DNA of 64,000 nucleotides from Cryptomeria japonica. Lineage: Eukaryota; Streptophyta; Pinopsida; Cupressales; Cupressaceae. Position 1 is the stretch's first letter. Each line of letters opens with the position of its first letter. The translations under genes were made by a program, and so were the position numbers. The notes below the pieces were generated by a model that was given only the letters and a program-made list of their open reading frames with translations, made no database searches and was not told the origin of the DNA. This document shows positions 24,069-36,600 of the stretch, one piece after another. The stretch is taken from assembly GCF_030272615.1 (NCBI RefSeq), contig NC_081410.1, positions 127,209,140-127,273,139 on the forward strand, read 5' to 3'.

Positions 24069-25398
24069 GCTTATCCCCAAGAAATTGGCGGGAAATTCAA
24101 ATCCTAGTTCAACCTAAAGATTAAATTAAGATCTAGGGTTTCATACATAAGATCTCTCTTTCTTCATTTGAAGGGATCTATCGAATCTAATCTATGAAAA
24201 AAAAAATTTGGTGAAAAGGAGCTAGCGATCACAAGGAGCCTTCTATGTAGTGAAAGAGAAGCTTATGTGGAGTCTTCAACAACATTCATCAAGTATTCAT
24301 CATCAATTAGGAGCCTTGAAGATATTAAAGAATAATAGGAGATCAAGTGGCTTGTATCTCTCCCTTGGGGATTGGTATGGTTTCATGTCATTTTCATGTC
24401 TTTGTATGAGCTTCTTTACATTCATTTTCACACTTACATTAATGATTTAGATCATTTAGCATATTTGATTTAGAGCATTCTCACTTACATTTACACACGT
24501 CTAGGGTTTACTCTCCAAAGCGCAGGGTAGATCTAGTTTCTTATCTTTCTCATTTTAGGGTCTTGCACACACACAAGATTCTTGCAAACACTATTTTACT
24601 ACACAAATTGGCTATTTGTTGAGGTGGGAATCACCAAAATAGGAATTTGACTAAAGAAAAACCCCATATAGCCACCCAAAACCCTATTTTCAATTACAGG
24701 TGCAGGTACAGGATCCGATCGTTGCTGCAAATTTCAGGTCTAGCAGAGCACATAGACACTGTATTGAAGATCAAATTTGAGCAAAAATCATCAGGACAGG
24801 GGTGTGGCACCCTAGTCCTCCTTGGGTGCCCTAGTCTTGCATCCTAGGCACCCTGGTCCTATCTGGGCACCCTGGTCCGCTCTGGGCGCCCTGGTCCTAC
24901 ACATTGGTCCTCCTTGGGCGCCCTAGTCCTGCATCCTAGTCCTCCCAATTTTAGGTGAAATTTGGCAAGGTAGAAGCTCAGAAGCTGCAGATTGCAGTCT
25001 CTCAGTTGCAGCTTTCTATCATACAAAATAGGACCAGAGTGTGGTACTCATGTCCAGGTTAGTTTGGCTCATTTTTCAATAACAGCTACACATTCAAATT
25101 CCTCCCCCTTCTCTGCTTTCAGTATCTCAATTTAAGATCTGCAAGTTTCTGCAATTTCAGTTTATGTACACTTCATTGTTTATCTCCTAGTCTAATTGAT
25201 CAATCACATCCTATTTTGCACAGCTTTCCTTCATTTACAACAAAAGGAATAGAAACCCTAAGAGATAATCCTAGGATCTCTCTTTCTCACAAGAAGTAGT
25301 CAAAGTGAGCTATCTCCCTAGGCTCTTTTGTATTGCCAATGTGTTGGCAAACGTGGGATTAGGTCATAGTCACCCAGTCTCACTTTTTCTCCTCCATA
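24069..25398 (+). repeat. 3' LTR of element A, second part
   Basis: Continues the match to 2615-3849, ending CCTCCATA where the 5' LTR has CCTCCACA. It contains an expanded short repeat at 24805-24955. Confidence 0.87.
24805..24955. repeat. CACCCTGGTCCT minisatellite in the LTR
   Basis: Six or so imperfect units of (G)GGCACCCTGGTCCTNCNTT, about 16-28 bp each. The corresponding part of the 5' LTR (about 3325-3400) has fewer units, so the tract changed length after or during insertion. Confidence 0.7.
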
Positions 25399-25835
25399 AT
25401 ATCATCATCTTGATGGACCAATGCACAGCCACCAGCTGGACGTCAAAGTGCATGATAAGGATAGCCCACTCACCACAAACTGCTTGTCACCAAGACATGG
25501 TGACCACTACATTGAAGATGAATTTTGTCGGTATAGCAATGAAGCCTGATGAAGAAAGAAAATGGTTTTGTCGAATCACCATCTTACACCAAAAAGAATT
25601 GTCACTGAGAAAGTAGCCTTGTCTCATCAAAAATTTCTCATCGAAGGGATTTTTTACCTCTGCAACGTACATCGTTTGTGTAGCATCACATGACATGTTA
25701 TGCACAACTGCGTAACCTACAAGTTATGTGCTTATCATGTCTTCATGTTTCACACTTGATACCTACTTCTCTGCAACCTCTTGTCATCCTTGTTACTCTT
25801 GTTAACATCAATGACAACAATGCCAACACTCATTA
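25399..25835. other. unassigned stretch between element A and a LINE scrap
   Basis: No recognisable motif. Short open frames on both strands (25305-25616 +, 25705-25487 -) have no family I know. A 26-bp block at 25584-25609 recurs at 26964-26989. Confidence 0.4.
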
Positions 25836-26963
25836 CCTATGAAGAAGCTTCAGGACAGTTCAATAATAGAGGTAAATGTTCTCTCTTTTCCTGAATACTC
25901 CATTTGAAAGGCAGCAAAGAATAGCTAATATATTGGGGTGTACAATTGGAGACTTCCCTTCAATTTACCTAGGTCTTCCTTTAGGGACTGCACCACCAGA
26001 TTGTTTATGGATGTCTCTAGTTGATAGATTTAATAAGAAGCTCACTGGCTAGAAAAGTGCTAATCTCAGTCAGGCTGGGAAAATTCAGTTGTTAAAGGCA
26101 ACCTTGCAAAACCTTCCAGTCTATGCCCTGAGCCTATTTAGAATCCCAACTAAATTTGTTGATTTAATTGATATTATTCAAAAGAGGTTCATGTGGTCAG
26201 GAGTTGAGAATAAAAAGAGAATTCCATTGATTTCCTGGAATGAGGTGTGTAACCCAAATAAATTAGGAGGTCTTGGGTTGAGGGATATAAGATGTTTTAA
26301 TGAGGTGCTCTTGACAGAGCAGGTTTGGAGGATTTTTTCAAAGAGAATGAAATGGAATTCAATATTGCACAACAAATACTTAAGTCGGGCTATTTCTTTC
26401 AAGGAATTAATCACCTCTACTTGTTTACCCCATGGATCCTATCTCTAGAACAACATCATTAAGGTTAGAAGTCTTGTTGCTAAAGGTGTTGGTTGCAAGT
26501 TGGGTAATGGTTCTAGCATCAATTTTTAGGAAGATCTCTAGATTGGAAATGAGCCTCTTTATCTCAACTCTTCATTCAACCCTTTAGAGAAGAGTGTATT
26601 AGAATATTTGGTCACATGGTTGTGGATTATTAGAGGAATGGTTGATGGGTTAATCTGGTTCAGATAAGTTCTGAGCTACGTCCTCTTCAAATTATCCTAA
26701 ATTCGGCAAGTGTGATCCAGTCAAATGATCTAATGGTGCGGAAATTTGATTCTTCTGATTTGTATTTAGTTTCTTTCACCTTTGCTATTTTCTCTCAGAA
26801 TCGTAGCTCCTCAAGCCCAATTTGGGCCAAAGCCTGGATTAAAAACCTTATCCCAAAGGTGAATATCTTTATATGGATTCTTCTCCAAAACAAGATCCTT
26901 ACTACTGACAATTTATGCAAAAGGGGATTACATCTTCCCAACATCTGCCTCCTTTGTATGGGA
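25836..26963 (+). pseudogene. LINE (non-LTR) ORF2 fragment, RT C-terminal part and zf-RVT
   Basis: In shifting + strand frames it reads FPSIYLGLPLG, then LSQAGKIQLLKATLQNLPVY, FMWSGVENKKRIPLISW, NKLGGLGLRDIRCFNEVLL and LVAKGVGCKLGNGSSINF. These are the blocks after the catalytic RT core of plant L1-type LINEs. The zf-RVT region follows (AKAWIKNLIPKVNIFIWILL, then LCKRGLHLPNICLLC). Stops and frameshifts are frequent. The 5' part (endonuclease, catalytic RT) and the RNase H and 3' tail are missing, so this is an internal scrap. Similar blocks occur in the larger LINE at 56640-62500 on the other strand. Confidence 0.85.
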
Positions 26964-26989
26964 TTACACCAAAAAGCATTGTCGCTAAG

Positions 26990-28171
26990 TTTAGTTGATT
27001 CAGTTATTAAGGAAGGAAACTTAAATCATGTTTCAGAGTGGTATGATAACTACAATGAAAATGAGAAAAGGGTATTGGAAAAGGTTGTAGTAGAATATAT
27101 GAATATATATGACAAAGCATTGATAGAGTTATCATCTTTGATACCCAAGAGCCTATATAAGATTTTGGATGCAAGAAGGCATGCAGCTAGTCTTGAGGAT
27201 GAAAGGTTAAAAGATTAAGTTTTGGTTAACTTGTGTTCGGTAATATCAAGAAGTGAAATACCCAGACTGTTGAATATTATCAAGAGTAGTTTCAGAAGCA
27301 AGCACGGGGTCAATAAAATAATGTTTGGCGAAATTGATGAAGGAAGGAAGGAAATAAATGTCATTCTAAAGCAATTTTTGAAGGAGAACCAATATTAGGT
27401 CAATCCGGTGCAAGATGCCACCCAATCGGAAGAGAAGACACATTAAGACACTTCCATTTTGGAAGTACATATAGCGGTTCCTGATGTGCAAAAAGATTAG
27501 CCAACTAAGCGAGCCATTCCGACGGAGCAGTCCAATGAGCAAGTAGCAGTTGTTGATGATGTTGATGAGAAAAATGTTGGAGCCTTTGGTGAAGCTGAAC
27601 AAAATCCTCCAGTGATAGAGGGTGACTCTGAAAAGGCACCTGAGGAGATTGGAAAAGTTGATGAAGGAAAGGGAGAGGTTGATGCTGAGAAGGGTGAAGA
27701 CATTGTGAAAGATGCAAGTGCTGAGGTGGCAAAGAAGGAGAAAGGAGAAGAGAAGGATGATCAGGCTTCGATGACAGTGGCAAGAGATGTTGACAAGGGA
27801 AAACAAATAATTTCACTCAAGGGCCAATAGATCTGAGCTCACTATCACCTATCCAAGCACTGAAGCTAGAAACTCTTGCTCAAGAAAAAGCAAGTGAGGA
27901 CTTACTCAAGTCTCACACCATAGACAAAGAGTTGATAACCTTGGCCACAAATGTGCTAGAGAAAATTTTGTCATCATTGAAACTGGATACAAGTGATACT
28001 CCCTTTAGTAAGCTTAGAAGCATGCTCAATGTAGTAGAATCTCATTTTGTGTCTTTGGAAAAAGCAATAGATGCTAAAGTTTTGAATCAGTTTTTTGAAG
28101 ATGATTAAAGGAGATAGGGTGAGTTTGATAACTACTATGAAGAATATACAAGATGCATTAGATGAAGGCGG
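26990..28171 (+). pseudogene. Element C internal region, left part
   Basis: Open pieces give a helical, highly charged protein: SEWYDNYNENEKRVLEKVVV, later an acidic Lys/Glu-rich run around 27600-27830 (EKAPEEIGKVDEGKGEVDAE), then KGDRVSLITTMKNIQDALDE up to the edge of element D. The frame resumes at 40783 with a similar helical character. Several stops are present. I do not recognise a domain. Because a copia-type LTR with a polypurine tract follows the right part, this probably is the degraded coding interior of a copia-like or related element; that is inference. Confidence 0.5.
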
Positions 28172-28176
28172 GGTTA

Positions 28177-28200
28177 GTGCAGGATCATGGGGGGCCAAAA
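28177..28200 (+). repeat. left terminal inverted repeat of element D
   Basis: GTGCAGGATCATGG plus GGGGCCAAAA; 21 of 24 bases match the inverted right end at 40759-40782. Weaker similarity continues to about 28215, and GGT at 28172-28174 may extend it outward. Confidence 0.75.
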
Positions 28201-28312
28201 AGTGGCGATGTGAAAAAATAGCATTCTCCACTCGCCTAAAAACACGAAAATCCATGTTGACTTTTTGCTTGGCCTAGGTGTCAGTACACCTTGGCATGGT
28301 AATTACCTAAGC

Positions 28313-28353
28313 AAATCGGATATCAGATAAAATCAGATATCCAATTTTTATTT
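28313..28353. repeat. left subterminal CGGATATC motifs
   Basis: AAATCGGATATCAGAT followed by AAATCAGATATCCAATTTT, two degenerate copies of the palindrome found at 37823, 37923 and 39912. Confidence 0.65.
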
Positions 28354-28364
28354 GTATTTTAAAT

Positions 28365-28800
28365 TAAAAAATATATTATATAATAGATAATGTAATATTA
28401 TATATTATATATTATATAATATATAATATATTATTATATTATATATTATATATTATATAATACATAATATATAATATAATATTAGATTATAAAATATTAT
28501 ATTATATTATATTATATTATATAATATATTATTACATTATATGTATATTATATAATACATATAATGTAATAATATATTATATAATATAATAATATAATAA
28601 TATATTATATAGTTATATAATATAATAATATATTATATAATATTATATTATAATATAATAATATATTATATAATACGTGTTATATAATATATTATTATAT
28701 TATATATATTATATAATATATAATATTATATAATATTATATATTATATAATATTATATAATATTATATATTATATAATACATTATATAATATAATGTTAT
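28365..28800. repeat. AT-only repeat array (ATTATATAATAT type)
   Basis: About 435 bp made almost only of A and T in short palindromic words such as TATTATATAATA. It lies between the left TIR and the accessory gene. It may form hairpins; no coding. Confidence 0.85.
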
Positions 28801-28820
28801 TTTTAAAAAAATTAAGTATA

Positions 28821-28952
28821 AAAATCGGATTTTCGATTTTCTAAGACAATATATTTGGACTGTGATAGCCCGTGAGTTATTTTTAACCCACGGGCTGCGC
28901 AATTTTGTGGAAATCCGATATCCGATTGCATCCGATATCCAGTTTTTCGCCC
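28821..28952. promoter_or_regulatory. CGGATATCCG-type motifs upstream of the accessory gene
   Basis: Copies are AAAATCGGATTTTCGATTTT (28821-28840), ATCCGATATCCGATTG and CATCCGATATCCAG (28912-28941). They lie 200-330 bp upstream of the accessory gene ATG. The same motif stands upstream of the transposase gene, so a shared binding site is plausible. Confidence 0.5.
28867..28896. repeat. inverted repeat, 13-bp stem
   Basis: AGCCCGTGAGTTA, a TTTT-type loop, then TAACCCACGGGCT: a 13-bp stem with one A/C mismatch and a tiny loop, between two clusters of CGGATATC motifs. Confidence 0.7.
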
Positions 28953-29156
28953 AAAAATTGCTAAAAAATACATTGAAAGGTAAGATTTTTATTGTTTTCA
29001 ATCATTTTCATTCAATTTTTGTATTTTTTTTAATGTTTATTTGTTTTTTTATTGAAAATATGGTTTTTTCATGAAAACTAGGTTTTTTTAAATCAAATAC
29101 AAAATTGTTTAAATTTGTTAACTAAATTCAATTGTTTACATTCAATTAGGTTAATA

Positions 29157-31086
29157 ATGGGGGATAACAATGAAAACATTGATCAACCACAACCGCAACA
29201 ACCAAACCCTCCTTTGCCAACACCCCCCCCCCCCAATTCAGGATTTGATTGCACAAAATTTGAATGAATTGAGGGGGATTGCAGATGTATATCGTAGGAT
29301 CCCTTGTCTAAACCCAATGTTTGATCCTCTCACATCAATCATAAAGAGTATGGAAACCATGACTGAGGAGCACAATGTCGCCCTTTTGTGGTGAGATTCT
29401 ATGAGGGAACAATATGCAGATGGCTTGTCGTATAAGAAGATCAAGGATCTCGAGATATCCAAAGCTGCTATCGCCTCATTGTTTGTGAATCCCCGCACTG
29501 GTCAACCCATAGACCCCCAAAAAAAAAACTTTCTATTAAATGGTGCACAAATGATGGTATTGTGAAAAACTTTTGGGATCATTGGTGGATGATTTTCGAC
29601 AAACCACCTAACAACAATCTTGATGTCCCCTTCTACTTCATAAAAAAATTGTATGCTAGGTTTGTTTTAGGCAAACATGTGAAGTACTTTGACATCCAAC
29701 CTTTCCAGGGTGTGGGTTTAGGTATGCCCCAAAATAGACCTAGGGCAGTCAAAGTAGTCTAGGGCCCATATGTCCCCCCTCCTCCTATTGATACCCCACC
29801 TTAAGTGCAGCATCCAGATATCATTTGTGAGGCGGCTTCATGGACCATATCGGCTATTCACTCTTTGAGTAACCTTTTGGTTTCTCAGGCTAGGTCAGTA
29901 GCTCAACCTACTTTTGATGGTAGCAGTGCATCTAGTGGTGCTGACACGTCATCCTCAGCTCCACACATTTGCATGCCCCATAGTTGTGTCATGTGTGGGC
30001 AGGTATGCTTGGGTCCAGTTGGACAACCTGTTAATCCTCTTGTGGACAGTGCAGATTATGAGGTGCATGAGATGCATGATGCACCAGATGTTATGACATG
30101 GACTAGAGGATACCCTGGGGAGTCCTCGCATGCTAGAGGCGAGGAGGCACTGTCATCATACATTGATGATGTAGTGGTAAGATTTATATTTTCACAGTTC
30201 ATGCTATATTTTAAATGAATATTTATAATCTAGATAATATTAAGTACTAATTTTTATTTACATGGTCTATTTAACAGTTGATGATCGAGGAGTTGACACA
30301 GATTCAGGAGGGCACCTTGTTGGCCATTTCATTTGGCCTTGATAGCTTGACGGTACATATATTATTGCACCTAGTCATTTGTATTTTATTGTACATACAT
30401 GTTCATCATTTATATTGGCATTAATTAGATTATGTAGTAACTTGCATGTATATCTTATTTTACTCTTGTAGGGCACAAGCAGCACGAGTGTGAGGCAGTG
30501 TGATTTAGGATCTGGTAGTGCAGTTGTAGACAAGGGAAAGGTAATTGAATGCAAATATGATTGAATGAATAGTTTAAATAACTTATAGTGATTATACACG
30601 TCTAGACATAGATTGATAGTTTCATATACTTGTTGTGTATATGTACATAGAATTCTTGGCTTCACATCCTTGTTGACTACACCCAGTATACCTAAAGATG
30701 AAGAAGAAGAAGAGATGCCTCGAGTACATGTTTCTTTATTTTATTTTGTGTTTAGTAGATATAATTTTCTATTATCAGTGACAATTATATGCTAACTTGT
30801 ATCAATGTCATGTTTGTGAACATATGTAGGTTGTGTATGAAAATATTGAAAACATACCTCCTCTACCAAAGACATACATCAAGAGTCTTGCAAAGCCAAA
30901 GAAAAAACGTGGAGATGAGGTAAACATGAATATTTCAATTATAGTTCATTTTTATGTTAACTTTTTGAATGTGAATTATATAATATAAGTAATATTAATC
31001 ATGGTTTGTTTTTTCTTGTGCAGGGTCCTTTAGAGCTGAGCAGTGCGGCAAAGAGGATCGATTTTGATGATCCATCAACATCTTAG
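29157..31086 (+). pseudogene. Element D accessory gene (ORF1), spliced, degenerate
   Basis: Starts MGDNNENIDQPQPQQPNPP. Frame then shifts in a 12-C run near 29223, continuing LIAQNLNELRGIADVYRRIP and, after a stop, EQYADGLSYKKIKDLEISKA, which could form helices of a DNA-binding unit. Predicted exons, with GT/AG borders: 29157-30176, 30278-30352, 30472-30540, about 30651-30723, 30830-30919 and 31024-31086. Exons 2, 3, 5 and 6 are all phase 0; the last ends KRIDFDDPSTS and stop. A basic KPKKKRG near the C-terminus could be a nuclear signal. No known family recognised. Stops in exon 1 (around 29392, 29761, 29803) show decay. A role beside the transposase is inferred from position only. Confidence 0.55.
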
Positions 31087-31371
31087 GATATTATAGATAG
31101 TTTTGGGATGCTTACATGTCTAGTTGGCATGTATATTTTGTATATGGACATACATTCACGTATATAGACATACATTTTGTTTGAGTTGGCGTTTATGCCA
31201 TATTTGTGTATGGACATACATTTGTAATCATTTGACATTTTTATATACAAAAATTGATATTCGATCATATAAATTGTTGCTCATCTGTGCATGGTGTTAT
31301 CATGGAAATATTTAATCTTCATTCCAATAATTAACAATGGTTAATAATGGTTATTTAATGAACAATAAAAT

Positions 31372-31425
31372 TCATTTAATGAACAATACAATACAATTCA
31401 TTTAATGAACAATACTTGATACAAT
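31372..31425. repeat. TTTAATGAACAATA short repeat
   Basis: Three copies of ATTTAATGAACAATA follow the accessory gene, spaced about 20-25 bp. Confidence 0.65.
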
Positions 31426-31429
31426 TCAT

Positions 31430-32350
31430 TATTACCCTATACATGCTCTTATTTTTCCCCCCCACTTGATTGAACGGTCGAGGTCATACCCTACCAGCGT
31501 CGTCCCTTGAGCACCCTAAGTGCTAAAAACTATCAAAATTTGATGGGCCCTAACTTGGAATCTGTGGCACCTTCTAATGATCCATTTGAACCTACGAGGC
31601 CATGAGGGGGGTCCCTGCAAAATCCTATCTCAGTTTTTCAAGTTTCCCTATGGTTTTATTAGGGCAGTATTTTTTTGATTGGCAAAAAAATCATCAGTCT
31701 CATTCAATCAAATGTTGTCGCGTGGCCAATTTCTCGTTCTTCTCGTCATGATAATGAACTGTCAGCTTTGACATGTCCAATTAGGCATTATTACCCTATG
31801 CATGCTCCTATTTTACCCCCACACTCGGTCAAACATTCGGGGTCATACCCTACCGACGTCGTCCCTTGAGCACCCTAAGTGCTAAAAATTGTCAAACTTT
31901 GACAGGCCCTAACTCGGAATACGTGGCACCTACAAATGATCTGTTTGAACCTATGGGGCCATGAGAGGGGTCCCTACAAAATCCTATCTCGGATTTTCAA
32001 TTTTCCCTACAATTTCATTAGGACAACATTTTTTCGGTTGGCAAAAAAATCGTCAATCTCATTCAATCAAATGTTGTCGCATGGCCAATTTCTCATTTTT
32101 CTCATCATGATAATGAACCGTCAGCTTTGACATGTCCAGTTAGGCATTATCACCCTATGCATGCTCCTATTCCCCCCCCCCCCACTCGGTCGAACGCTCG
32201 GGGTCATACCCTACCGACATCATCCCTTGAGCACCCTAAGTGCTAAAAATTGTCAAACTTTGACGGGCCCTAACTCGGAATCTGTGGCACCTACGAACAA
32301 TCCATTTGAACCTACAGGGCCACGAGAGGGGTTCCTACAAAATCCTATCT
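31430..32350. repeat. 359-bp tandem repeat, 2.5 copies
   Basis: Units start ATTACCCTATRCATGCTC at about 31430, 31789 and 32148. The first two are full length and about 90 percent alike by eye; the third stops near 32350. Each holds CATACCCTACCGACGTCGTC and TTGAGCACCCTAAGTGCTAA. It lies between the two genes of element D. No ORF is conserved between copies. Confidence 0.8.
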
Positions 32351-33639
32351 CAGAATCTGTGGCCCTAACTTGTTCAATGAAAAATATAGATAAACAAGCA
32401 TTACACTGTACACACATAATGATCATCAATATTTCTATGTATTATATACACATAATTACCATAACACTTGCATGTGACATCCATGAAGGGATATGAAAAC
32501 ATGATTTTTTTCATTGTCAATACAACTACACCAATGTACTCATGTACAGATACATTGTATATCATCAATATAACTAAACCAATTTGCTCATGGACATTGT
32601 ATATCATCATAACAAAGTTACATCAATTCACATCCATATACAAATATAACATCCCACTTCATCTGCATCAAACATCCTCACGTCCTAAGAGAAAAGCTTA
32701 CATACAACAATGCTTGCATATAAATGAAGACCAAAATAAGTAACCTTTTTATGCGAAATGAATGTGCTACAAGAAACAAATTATAACACTTAATACAAAT
32801 TAGTTTGTCAAATTATAAATAGATCATTTGAAACATTTTTAAGATGTACAAGATTGTATAATTATGAAACTTACTAGTTTCTCTGCAAAGTATACAAGCA
32901 TAACTTTGAAGAAAGACGCATGTTGATTAAAGCCCTTCTCACTGCATTTCTCTGCATGGTTGAAGACGATGGTAGATATGGTCATTTATAAATAGAAATA
33001 CATTCACTTGACTTAATGTTTATGCACAAAATTTAATCTCATTAATGCACAAAGGAATATGTACCATCACCAAGAGAGGGTCTTGTCAACGGCAAATGAT
33101 CTAGCATGAACCTATATTTTTAAGAATTGTTAGTCTACACATAAAATGCATGCATGAACATAAAGGCTTTATGATAATCACTTCAATTGAAATGCATGAT
33201 AATAAATGAAAAGGTGGGATTATATACCCTAAAAATACGTCCCTTCAAATTATATCAACATAACCCACTATGTTGACGCAAAAATCATAATGTGATACTG
33301 TTGTATATCATCAAAAAAGACATGCATGAGCATAAAGGTTTTGTGATAATTATATCATTAAAAATTGTCAAATAGTGTTGTCTAATAACAAAAATTGTAA
33401 AGCTCATCAAATACATGATAATAAGTCATGTTGCAAAAATACGTCCCTTCCAATTATATCGAGTGTACCCGCTATGTGCATGCAAAAACCATGTTTCCAA
33501 AAAAAAAAGTTCATCAATAGACCTACATTTTGAACACATCCTTAATATACACGTAACAAACTTGAACATTAAGGTTTAATGATCGTTGTTTGAAATGAAA
33601 TGCATGATAAAAAAAAATTAAGGCACCATTAAAGACCTA
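32351..33639. other. intergenic part of element D
   Basis: AT-rich and without a recognisable gene. A ~55-bp block with TTGTATATCATCA recurs near 32560 and 32605. A block ATACGTCCCTTCMAATTATATC recurs near 33236 and 33439. Confidence 0.5.
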
Positions 33640-36600
33640 CTACTCAAGTATGCCTGAAGGGTCATCTCTTTGCTTAAGAGTATCCAGTATTGCTTCATGA
33701 TCAGCAGTAGTCACTGTCCATAGCTCTTTGGTCTTCGGTTTTGTTTGATGCTTCAAAAACTTGACATGTGTAGCTATAATAAGGTGTGAATACATTATAA
33801 TGGTTTTGTGTCTCTCATAGTCTTCAAATGCAGGTATGCCATTCTTTCTAATCATGTATGTTCGCAACCAAGTTCCCACAACAACAACTGAACCTGTAGG
33901 ATATGTGAACCCATCATCATCTGTCACTAGTTGTGTTAGCTTCTATTTTCCCTGTACACATCATGCCAACCAATATTTTGATCTCTCTTCATTCCCTTGT
34001 GGTGCAACAACTGCAAAAGCATGTCCTAGTTGTACAAGATCTGATAGACAGTCATACTCAAGTGAACTTTCCATGTCATCATTTGACAAGGATATTGTTT
34101 GAGATAAAGGAGTTAGATATTGGGGAACCCACGTATCAACCCACTCATTTGACTCACACTGATCCCAATCACACTGAACACAACTCTGACAAAAACAAGC
34201 CAACGCTCATGTCCAAATGGTCCGTGTACTTGCATCTGAGCTGAGAAATGAATGCATCTTTAAAGAATCTTTAATTGTTTGACAATCCAATCTATCTCCC
34301 ACTGTGCCCTCCTCAACCAGCCAAAAGAATCCAGTCACTACTGAATCAAGAGTACCTCCATGTGACAATGTTGAACTACACCAATCAACAATAGAACGTG
34401 CATCAAAGAAATTTGTACTTGAAATCCTCAATTTCTCCTTAACTAGAGCTCTCTTCAAACATGCACCTGCTCCATCATGCTCCCCCTTCCCATGTCGTGC
34501 CTCAAAAAAACACCAAATATGAGGTATACACCTCTCTACATGCATTCTTGAATTGACCTGTATAGTTATCTGACCATATGATATGTCAATCAATTGCAAT
34601 ATATTTCTCATGCAAGAACTCAAAAAAAAATTCTAAAGAATGTTGCACATACTCAGAGGAGTGTGATCTATCATCACTCATATAAAAATGATACTCCCTG
34701 ATTATCTTCCTGTCCTATTTTGTACTATCAAGAGCATGTCTATATATAATGTGAACAAAAATAGCAATCTGGATCGAATTGTAGTATTGAGACTGCACCT
34801 CATTCTGTGGTTGCAATGTATAGTTCTCTGCAAAATCGACCACCGATACAATAGTTCCAATCGGGAAGGAGTTCTTACACATCCTAAACTATTGATCCAA
34901 CCACTGAGACCTATGGGTGTGCCTTGTATACTTGTAGAAAATATTTTCATTAAAATCTAAAATAAAATCAGCAATACTCACTTCTCTTGAGACTAATTCG
35001 CATCTAGAACCTTCACCTCCATTCTTCAAAGTATATTTTATTGTCTCATATCTTTTTTTCTCAACATAATTCTTTCCAAACTCGTGTTTGTTGCCCTCAT
35101 GAAAACATGAAACAAACTTTGACAACCCACCACATTCTGAGCACTTCTTATTCAAACAATCATTTCTATAGAAATAGCAGCCATCATCTCTAGGGCATAA
35201 AAATAAATCTTGCAAGTCTCTTGATGATCTCAGAAATAGCATTGCACCACACTCCTGCAACATATCATTAGTATGCATTGTAGAACGAATATGACATAAA
35301 AGTTCATGGTACATTGAAAACTCCACATGGTACTTGCAACAACAAGTATTACGAATCTTAAGAGGAACACAATAAAATGGCTTTAAGATTCAAATGCCCT
35401 TTGTGATATTTGCAAATTTGGATGTACTTCACAAAAAAAATTGTACAACATTGTTTGGCTTGATTCCAAGAAATGTTTGGGATGCAGTGTGCGGTCTCAG
35501 CTGCCAATTCTTAATTTCAAAACATCCTTTACATTGGGTGACACTCTAGAATTAGAGTGCCAAAATTGTTGAATCTCCTCCTTCACATTGTCAGTCAACT
35601 TTCTATCAACACGTAGAAGCCTCCCACCAAAAACCCATGTATCTTGTTGAAGTGGATCGTCAAGTCTTTGTCTTCGTGCAAGTGCTTTATCCAAAGTTTT
35701 ACGATTTATGTTAAAATCAACACAAGTTTGTCTCATTTGATGAGCCTTCCTCAATTGATGGCTTACTAAGGAGTTTGTAATCACTCTTTGAGCAGATCTC
35801 TTTGTTGGAATTTTGATGATGTTTAGTTGTGATTGGCATTGATGGACACATACTTTTTGAGTTATTCTCAACCGGTATTATGTGATGTATTGTTCAAACC
35901 GGTATTATATGCCATTGTATGCATAGTCTTTATTTGTTGAAGACTATCAATGTTTGTAGAAGGAGCTTACCGGTCAAAGCATGACCGAGGACCTCAAAGT
36001 GGTATGAGGACTTCAAGCGGTACGAGGACCCCAAGCGGTAGCCAATCTTTTTAAGATCAGAACACTATGTTCCTATTAACCAGTCTTTGTTTGTAAAACT
36101 GGTAATCGGTATATTGTGTTTTGTTAACTGGCAAACTTGTAATGTGTGATGAGTTATCATCCATCAACACCGATGCGGTGATTCTGTGTCATGTTATAAA
36201 TTACGTCTAGATGCACTATACCTAGGAAATTGTAGTTTAATCTCATTGGACCAACATGAAATTAGATTCCTATATGAGGACATCATGTCTAGGGTTTTGT
36301 ATGTGTGAAAAGTGTTACGTAAGAAGATTAGGTCTTTGCAAAAAGGTATCTTGCGACAGAGATTGAATAGAAGACTAAAGTAATGTCGTAATTCATTAAC
36401 AGAGAGATATCAAGGATCTAACTAAGCATTTTGTGCTACTTTCTAGATCACTTGCTTGTTGATTACTAATCTCTTCAACAAGTCAGAAACCCTTAACCGG
36501 GTAGGCTCAGTTAAGTCTGTTCTAAATCCTCTAACAAGGTGGTACATAGTTGTGGATCTGAAATCCTTTAACAGGGTAGTCTTTAACATGACTTATCTCC

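Larger units (their letters stand above)
2170..25398 (+). mobile_element. Element A: non-autonomous Ty3/gypsy-like LTR retrotransposon, split by element B
   Basis: Two long direct repeats starting TGTAGCAT (2170 and 8515) define the element. The first runs to 3849. The second stops at 8955, resumes at 24069 after element B, and ends at 25398. Inside are a PBS-like TTTTGGTGAACC, degenerate gag-like and protease-like coding remnants, and a purine-rich tract just before the 3' LTR, which sets the + orientation. No RT, RNase H or integrase is found in the 4.7 kb interior, so mobility would have depended on a partner. No clear 5-bp target duplication flanks it (ACATA left, ATATC right). Confidence 0.88.

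Noticed and set aside
27366-27830. Three overlapping antisense frames up to 146 codons
   Set aside because: They are shadows of the Lys/Glu-rich + strand frame, whose composition keeps the other frames open.
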